A program made the translations under genes and the position numbers. Below the pieces are notes generated by a model that worked only from the letters and a program-made list of their open reading frames with translations, made no database searches and had not been told where the DNA came from. Of a stretch of 64,000 bases of DNA, positions 62,677 to 64,000 are shown in pieces. Location: contig CAMCVK010000001.1 of assembly GCA_945881865.1 (NCBI GenBank), positions 310,001-374,000 of the forward strand, written 5' to 3'. Position 1 is the stretch's first letter; every line of letters begins with the position of its first letter. Source of the stretch: Fimbriimonas ginsengisoli Gsoil 348 (GTDB lineage Bacteria; Armatimonadota; Fimbriimonadia; Fimbriimonadales; Fimbriimonadaceae).

Positions 62677-64000
62677 ATGCCCCAAGTTCAAATTATTCCC
62701 CTCGGCGGCGTAGGGGAGATCGGCAAAAACTGCACCGTTGTGCAAGAAGGCGATGACCTACTCATCGTAGACTGCGGCCTGAGCTTTCCCAATGAGGAAA
62801 TGCTCGGCATCAACATCGTTGTTCCAGATTTCACTTACCTCGTTCAGAACAAAGATAAGTTCAAAGCGATCTTCCTAACCCACGCGCACGAGGACCACGT
62901 TGGGGGACTTCCCTACCTTCTCGACAAACTGCGGGTGCCCATCTACTGCACCGAGTTCACCGCCGCCCTCATTCGCCAAAAGTTGGACGAAAAAGTCGGC
63001 CGCGACAAGTACGATATTCGCATCTACAAACCGGGCGACATCGTCAAAGTCGGCGCGCTCTCGGTAGAGCCGGTTCGAATCACCCACTCGATTCCGGAAA
63101 ACTGCGGCCTAGCCGTTCGTTGCTCCCACGGCATCATTTTCTTCACCGGTGACTTCAAGTTTGACTTCACGCCGGTAGACGGCAAAGCCACCGATATGGC
63201 CCGGTTGAGCGAGCTCGGACGGGAAGGCGTCGTTGCCCTCCTCAGCGACTCGACCAACGTCGAGCGACCAGGCTGGGGCCCCAGCGAGCGGTCCGTCCTC
63301 CCCGGAATGCAGGCGGTTTTTGCCGCCGCCGAGGGTCGCATCCTCATGACGACGTTCGCCAGCAACATCCACCGGATGCAGCAGTTTATGGATGTCGCCG
63401 CTGAATACGGACGCAAAGTCGCGGTCGTCGGTCGCCGGATGGAGCAGAACATCGACACCTGCGAGCGGCTTGGCTACATCAACGTCCCCAAAGGCACGCG
63501 CATCAAGCTTGAAGATCTCGCGCTGTATCCGCCGAACAAGGTCGCCATCCTGACCACGGGCAGCCAGGGCGAACCCATGAGCGCGCTCGTGCAGATGAGC
63601 CGCGGCGAGTACGGCCGGTTACAGATCAAGGCGGGAGACACCCTTGTCTATTCGGCGCGCCCAATTCCAGGTAACGAAGGCGCCATCTGGCGAACGATCA
63701 ACCGACTGTTCCAGCAAGGCTGTCGGGTCATCTACGATTCGCCGATGCCGATCCACGTTTCCGGCCACGCGTACCAGGAGGAGCTGAAGATGATGATCAA
63801 TCTTCTGAAGCCGTTCTACATCGCGCCGGTGCACGGCGAGCCGCGCCACCAGTACCTGTACAACCACATTGCCCGAGAGATGGGCCACCCAGAGCACCGG
63901 ATCTTCACGATGGCCACCGGCGTTCCGTTGAATCTGGACGACACCTCGGCGGCGCTAGGAACAGCCGTCGCGGCGGGCAGTGTTTTGGTAGATAACGCCG
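62677..64000 (+). CDS. rnj: Ribonuclease J, partial
   Basis: The frame is open to the right edge; 441 codons are visible of about 555 usual. RNase J is a 5'-3' exo- and endoribonuclease of the metallo-beta-lactamase/beta-CASP family. The metal-binding motif HAHEDH is at residues 69-74. VQIIPLGGVGEIGKNCTVV is the typical start and FFTGDFKFDFTPVDG holds another ligand Asp. The beta-CASP part has LLSDSTNVERPG, MTTFASNIHRMQQ, LTTGSQGEPMSAL and IAPVHGEPRH. It starts 20 bases after atpC and may share its transcript. Confidence 0.95.
   Translation, partial: MPQVQIIPLGGVGEIGKNCTVVQEGDDLLIVDCGLSFPNEEMLGINIVVPDFTYLVQNKDKFKAIFLTHAHEDHVGGLPYLLDKLRVPIYCTEFTAALIRQKLDEKVGRDKYDIRIYKPGDIVKVGALSVEPVRITHSIPENCGLAVRCSHGIIFFTGDFKFDFTPVDGKATDMARLSELGREGVVALLSDSTNVERPGWGPSERSVLPGMQAVFAAAEGRILMTTFASNIHRMQQFMDVAAEYGRKVAVVGRRMEQNIDTCERLGYINVPKGTRIKLEDLALYPPNKVAILTTGSQGEPMSALVQMSRGEYGRLQIKAGDTLVYSARPIPGNEGAIWRTINRLFQQGCRVIYDSPMPIHVSGHAYQEELKMMINLLKPFYIAPVHGEPRHQYLYNHIAREMGHPEHRIFTMATGVPLNLDDTSAALGTAVAAGSVLVDNA

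Noticed and set aside
63061-63100. tRNA-like GGTTCGAATC
   Set aside because: It lies in the RNase J coding frame with no acceptor stem or anticodon arm around it.

Overview
The window looks like chromosomal DNA from a GC-rich, Gram-negative-type bacterium, most likely of the Armatimonadota (Fimbriimonas-like). This is inferred from several gene families seen together: a prepilin-like protein whose N-terminus runs into FPVFAQAK (48.3 kb), a PEP-CTERM protein (18.5 kb), the DUF1592 cytochrome / DUF1552 Tat-protein pair (26.3-30.0 kb), copper-amine-oxidase-N-like secreted proteins (42 and 49 kb) and many secreted hydrolases. No rRNA, tRNA, CRISPR array, transposase or phage gene was recognised. 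Coding density is high, and both ends cut genes: an ABC exporter on the left and RNase J on the right.

Layout. 1-7.7 kb, mostly minus strand: pseudo-receiver, scoA, asnS and an ABC exporter in one run, then ileS-lspA. 7.7-15 kb: GH30-like hydrolase, CvfB-like S1 protein, M42 aminopeptidase, alcohol dehydrogenase, an unknown protein and icd. 15.2-18.3 kb: orphan peptide-binding lipoprotein, coaD, a coiled-coil protein and DUF488. 18.4-21.3 kb: a lower-GC accessory stretch with a PEP-CTERM protein and a CoA-transferase bracketed by two clusters of palindromic repeats. 21.3-25.9 kb: a large secreted protein, tag, ilvA and a thioredoxin-like protein. 26-30 kb: the DUF1592/DUF1552 pair. 30.2-32.6 kb: recG-rhodanese. 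32.7-38.2 kb: ATP synthase genes Z-I-B-E-F-H-A-G. 38.2-41.7 kb: prmC, an ANTAR response regulator, an unknown protein and fumarylacetoacetase. 42-49.8 kb: secreted domain proteins and a PqaA-like hydrolase coupled to a ribose-type ABC importer. 49.8-59.9 kb, minus strand: a giant PA14/propeller/DUF1080 protein, DPP-IV, MscS, DUF554 and gap, then an ECF sigma/anti-sigma/lipoprotein set. 59.9-64 kb: dienelactone hydrolase, atpD-atpC and RNase J.

How the genes fit together. Translation (asnS, ileS, prmC), energy conversion (ATP synthase, icd, gap) and envelope functions (lspA, MscS, lipoproteins) form the housekeeping background. The accessory content points to a heterotroph that degrades polysaccharides and peptides. 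The clearest oddities are the ATP synthase split into two loci, an isoleucyl-tRNA synthetase with altered HIGH and KMSKS motifs and a decayed C-terminal zinc site, a threonine dehydratase whose conserved N-terminus lies upstream of any canonical start, and the composite palindromic repeats. I found no complete system that I can claim to be undescribed.
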